NCBI GenBank assembly: GCA_036172665.1
Contig: CM069873.1
Location: 37,252,001-37,316,000, forward strand
Length of the DNA: 64,000 nt
Direction: 5' to 3'
DNA from: Prosopocoilus inquinatus
Taxonomy: Eukaryota > Arthropoda > Insecta > Coleoptera > Lucanidae
The position numbers were made by a program, and so were the translations under genes. The notes under the pieces were generated by a model. It was not told the origin of the DNA and searched no databases. It worked only from the letters and a program-made list of their open reading frames with translations. The first letter of the stretch is position 1. The number at the start of each line of letters is the position of its first letter. This document shows, piece after piece, positions 59,101 to 64,000 of the stretch.

Positions 59101-62100
59101 CTAATCGCTCCTTACTTAGCTACTATGTTATTTGACGTTTCGATGGACTCCAGTAACTCTAATGTGAGATACGAAATTTTCGGACGCAGCAGAAGCTGGA
59201 AATAGTTTTAAACGAAACAACACGTATTAGCGTTGTTCCTGTGATGTATCTAATCGATCCTTACTCATCTATCATGTTATTTGACGTTTGGATGGACTCC
59301 AGTAACTGATGTGAGATACAGAGTTCTCGGACGCAGCAGAAGCTGGAAATAGTTTTGAACGAAACAACACGTATTAGCGTTGTTCCTGTGATGTATCTAA
59401 TCGATCCTTACTTATCTATCATGTTATCTGACGTTTGGATGGACTCCAGTAACTCTGATGTGAGATACAATGTTTTCGGACGCAGCAGAAGCTGGAGATA
59501 GTTTTAAACGAAACAACACGCATTAGCGTTGTTCCTGTGATGTATCTAATCGATCCTTACTCATCTATCATGTTATTTGGCGTTTCGATGGACTCCAGTA
59601 ACTCTGATGTGAGATACAAAGTTTTCGGACGCAGCAGAAGCTGGAAATAGTTTTGAACGAAACAACACGTATTAGCGTTGTTCCTGTGATGTATCTAATC
59701 GATCCTTACTTAGCTACTATGTTATTTGACGTTTCGATGGACTCCAATAACTCTGATGTGAGATACAAAGTTTTCGGACGCAGCAGAAGCTGGAAATAGT
59801 TTTAAACGAAACAACACGCATTAGCGTTGTTCCTGTGATGTATCTAATCGATCCTTACTCATCTATCATTATATTTGACGTTTGGATGGACTACAGTAAC
59901 TCTGATGTGAGATACAAAGTTTACGGACGCAGCAGAAGCTGGAAATAGTTTTAATCGAAACAACACGCATTAGCGTTGTTCCTGTGATGTATCTAATCGA
60001 TCCTTACTCATCTATCATGTTATTTGGCGTTTCGATGGACTCCAGAAACTTTGATGTGAGATACGAAGTTCTCGGACGCAGCTGAAGCTGGAAATAGTTT
60101 TAAATGAAACAACACGTACTATCGTTGTTCCTGTGATATATCTAATCGATCCTTACTCATCTATCATGTTATTTGACGTTTGGATGGACTCCAGTAACTC
60201 TGATGTGAGGTATAAAGTTTTCGGACGCAGCAGAAGCTGGAAATAGTTTTAAATGAAACAACACCCATTAGCGTTGTTCCTGTGATGTATCTAATGGATC
60301 CTTACTCATATATCATGTTATTTGACGTTTCGATGGACTCTAGTAACTCTGATGTGAGATACGAAGTTTTTGGACGCAGCAGGAGCTGGAAATAGTTTTA
60401 AACGAAACAACACGTATTAGCGTTGTTCCTGTGATGTATCTAATCGATCCTTACTCATCTATCATGTTATTTGACGTTTGGATGGACTCCAGTAACTCTG
60501 ATGTGAGATACAATGTTCTCGGACGCAGCAGAAGCTGGAAATAGTTTTGAACGAAACAACACGTATTAGCGTTGTTCCTGTGATGTATCTAATCGATCCT
60601 TACTCATCTATCATGTTATTTGACGTTTGGATGGACTCCAGTAACTCTGATGTGAGATACAAAGTATTCGGACGCAGCAGAAGCTGGAAATAGTTTTGAA
60701 CGAAACAACACGTATTAGCGTTGTTCCTGTGATGTATCTAATCGATCCTTACTCATCTATCATGTTATTTGGCGTTTCGATGGACTCCAGTAACTCTGAT
60801 GTGAGATACAAAGTTTTCGGACGCAGCAGAAGCTGGAAATAGTTTTAAACGAAACAACACGCATTAGCGTTGTTCCTGTGATGTATCTAATCGATCCTTA
60901 CTCATCTATCATGTTATTTTTCGTTTCGATGGACTCCAGTAACTCTGATGTGAGATACAAAGCTTTCGGACGCAGGAGAAGCTGGAAATAGTTTTGAACG
61001 AAACAACACGTATTAGCGTTGTTCCTGTGATGTATCTAATCGATCCTTACTTAGCTACTATGTTATTTGACGTTTCGATGGACTCCAATAACTCTGATGT
61101 GAGATACAAAGTTTTCGGACGCAGCAGAAGCTGGAAATAGTTTTAAACGAAACAACACGCATTAGCGTTGTTCCTGTGATGTATCTAATCGATCCTTACT
61201 CATCTATCATTATATTTGACGTTTGGATGGGACTACAGTAACTCTGATGTGAAATACAAAGTTTACGGACGCAGCAGAAGCTGGAAATAGTTTTAAACGA
61301 AACAACACGCATTACCGTTATTCCTGTGATGTATCTAATCGATCCTTACTCATCTATCATTATATTTGACGTTTGGATGGACTACAGTAACTCTGATGTG
61401 AGATACAAAGTTCTCGGACGCAGCAGAAGCTGGAAATAGTTTTGAACGAAACAACACGTATTAGCGTTGTGCCTGTGATGTATCTAATCGATCCTTACTT
61501 ATCTACTATGTTATTTGACGTTTCGATGGACTCCAGTAACTCTGATGTGAGATACGAAATTTTCGAACGCAGCAGAATCTGGAAATAGTTTTAAATGAAA
61601 CAACACGCATTAGCGTTGTTCCTGTGATGTATCTAATCGATCCTTACTCATCTATCATGTTATTTGACGTTTCGATGGACTCTAGTAACTCTGATGTGAG
61701 ATACGAAGTTTTTGGACGCAGCAGGAGCTGGAAATAGTTTTAAACGAAACAACACGTATTAGCGTTGTTCCTGTGATGTATCTAATCGCTCCTTACTTAG
61801 CTACTATGTTATTTGACGTTTCGATGGACTCCAGTAACTCTAATGTGAGATACGAAATTTTCGGACGCAGCAGAAGCTGGAAATAGTTTTAAACGAAACA
61901 ACACGTATTAGCGTTGTTCCTGTGATGTATCTAATCGATCCTTACTCATCTATCATGTTATTTGACGTTTGGATGGACTCCAGTAACTCTGATGTGAGGT
62001 ACAAAGTTTTCGGACGCAGCAGAAGCTGGAAATAGTTTTAAATGAAACAACACCCATTAGCGTTGTTCCTGTGATGTATCTAATGGATCCTTACTCATAT

Positions 62101-64000
62101 ATCATGTTATTTGACGTTTCGATGGACTCTAGTAACTCTGATGTGAGATACGAAGTTTTTGGACGCAGCAGGAGCTGGAAATAGTTTTAAACGAAACAAC
62201 ACGTATTAACGTTGTTCCTGTGATGTATCTAATCGATCCTTACTCATCTATCATGTTATTTGACGTTTGGATGGACTCCAGTAACTCTGATGTGAGATAC
62301 AATGTTCTCGGACGCAGCAGAAGCTGGAAATAGTTTTGAACGAAACAACACGTATTAGCGTTGTTCCTGTGATGTATCTAATCGATCCTTACTCATCTAC
62401 CATGTTATTTGACGTTTGGATGGACTCCAGTAACTCTGATGTGAGATACAAAGTATTCGGACGCAGCAGAAGCTGGAAATAGTTTTGAACGAAACAACAC
62501 GTATTAGCGTTGTTCCTGTGATGTATCTAATCGATCCTTACTCATCTATCATGTTATTTGGCGTTTCGATGGACTCCAGTAACTCTGATGTGAGATACAA
62601 AGTTTTCGGACGCAGCAGAAGCTGGAAATAGTTTTGAACGAAACAACACGTATTAGCGTTGTTCCTGTGATGTATCTAATCGATCCTTACTTAGCTACTA
62701 TGTTATTTGACGTTTCGATGGACTCCAATAACTCTGATGTGAGATACAAAGTTTTCGGACGCAGCAGAAGCTGGAAATAGTTTTAAACGAAACAACACGC
62801 ATTAGCGTTGTTCCTGTGATGTATCTAATCGATCCTTACTCATCTATCATTATATTTGACGTTTGGATGGGACTACAGTAACTCTGATGTGAAATACAAA
62901 GTTTACGGACGCAGCAGAAGCTGGAAATAGTTTTAAACGAAACAACACGTATTAGCGTTGTTCCTGTGATGTATCTAATCGATCCTTACTCATCTATCAT
63001 GTTATTTGACGTTTGGATGGACTCCAGTAACTCTGATGTGAGATACAATGTTCTCGGACGCAGCAGAAGCTGGAAATAGTTTTGAACGAAACAACACGTA
63101 TTAGCGTTGTTCCTGTGATGTATCTAATCGATCCTTACTCATCTATCATGTTATTTGACGTTTGGATGGACTCCAGTAACTCTGATGTGAGATACAAAGT
63201 ATTCGGACGCAGCAGAAGCTGGAAATAGTTTTGAACGAAACAACACGTATTAGCGTTGTTCCTGTGATGTATCTAATCGATCCTTACTCATCTATCATGT
63301 TATTTGGCGTTTCGATGGACTCCAGTAACTCTGATGTGAGATACAAAGTTTTCGGACGCAGCAGAAGCTGGAAATAGTTTTGAACGAAACAACACGTATT
63401 AGCGTTGTTCCTGTGATGTATCTAATCGATCCTTACTTAGCTACTATGTTATTTGACGTTTCGATGGACTCCAATAACTCTGATGTGAGATACAAAGTTT
63501 TCGGACGCAGCAGAAGCTGGAAATAGTTTTAAACGAAACAACACGCATTAGCGTTGTTCCTGTGATGTATCTAATCGATCCTTACTCATCTATCATTATA
63601 TTTGACGTTTGGATGGGACTACAGTAACTCTGATGTGAAATACAAAGTTTACGGACGCAGCAGAAGCTGGAAATAGTTTTAAACGAAACAACACGCATTA
63701 CCGTTGTTCCTGTGATGTATCTAATCGATCCTTACTCATCTATCATTATATTTGACGTTTGGATGGACTACAGTAACTCTGATGTGAGATACAAAGTTCT
63801 CGGACGCAGCAGAAGCTGGAAATAGTTTTGAACGAAACAACACGTATTAGCGTTGTTCCTGTGATGTATCTAATCGATCCTTACTTATCTACTATGTTAT
63901 TTGACGTTTCGATGGACTCCAGTAACTCTGATGTGAGATACGAAATTTTCGAACGCAGCAGAATCTGGAAATAGTTTTAAATGAAACAACACGCATTAGC

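Larger units (their letters stand above)
37850..64000. repeat. 149-bp satellite array, right block
   Basis: About 175 monomers in the same orientation as the left block, reaching the window end. Small indels mark sub-lineages: GTAACTGATG (2-bp loss), CCTGTGAGTATC (1-bp loss), AATAGGTTTTGAACG (1-bp gain) and GATGGGACTACAG (1-bp gain). From 37844 to about 39407 it matches 4031-5594. No gene or non-satellite insertion was seen. Confidence 0.97.

Overview
The window is eukaryotic, most likely arthropod (probably insect), nuclear DNA. About 45.6 kb of its 64 kb is one satellite with a monomer of about 149 bp, roughly 300 copies in a single orientation, flanking and interrupted by mobile DNA. Support for an arthropod: a degenerate BEL/Pao retrotransposon, a 62-bp intron with insect-like splice sites, a TATA box spaced 31 bp from a TCAGT initiator, and a capsid gene cluster of a type I recall from insect genomes. 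The species cannot be read from the sequence.

Layout. 1-18412: satellite. 18413-19072: a 660-bp non-satellite block that matches 21665-22324 over its full length. 19073-20075: satellite. 20076-37843: a 17,768-bp Polinton/Maverick-type (adintovirus-like) element. It has AG...CT termini, 114-bp terminal inverted repeats (TIRs) with 4 mismatches, and a 6-bp target duplication (GATGGA). 37844-64000: satellite. The uninterrupted version of the insertion site survives at 4031-4036 in a related higher-order repeat, which confirms the element ends to the base.

Inside the Polinton. The right third (32.1-37.3 kb, minus strand) is a compact structural module. In transcription order it holds a 285-aa protein whose ATG is assembled by splicing, a 149-aa basic minor-capsid-like protein, an adenain-like cysteine protease broken by a frameshift, a 244-aa penton-like protein, a 406-aa double-jelly-roll major-capsid-like protein, a 176-aa conserved protein of unknown role, and a 111-aa Cys/His-rich protein. 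The left two thirds hold no intact polymerase, integrase or ATPase gene. They contain a C2H2 zinc-finger ORF remnant, fold-back (MITE-like) elements, degenerate tandem repeats and a decayed BEL/Pao pol gene at about 27.07-30.34 kb. This copy therefore looks non-autonomous: virion genes are largely kept and replication genes are lost or displaced.

The termini are unusual. Each TIR is itself a long hairpin (39-bp arms, perfect on the right). The left subterminal region is an approximately 770-bp array of TGACCTTGA units spaced 11 bp apart, which matches the extended nuclear-receptor half-site TCAAGGTCA.

The satellite shows multi-monomer higher-order repeats (12 monomers = 1788 bp; about 23 monomers = 3422 bp; a copy pair offset by about 66 monomers), which points to repeated unequal exchange. 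All assignments were made by eye; no database search was run.
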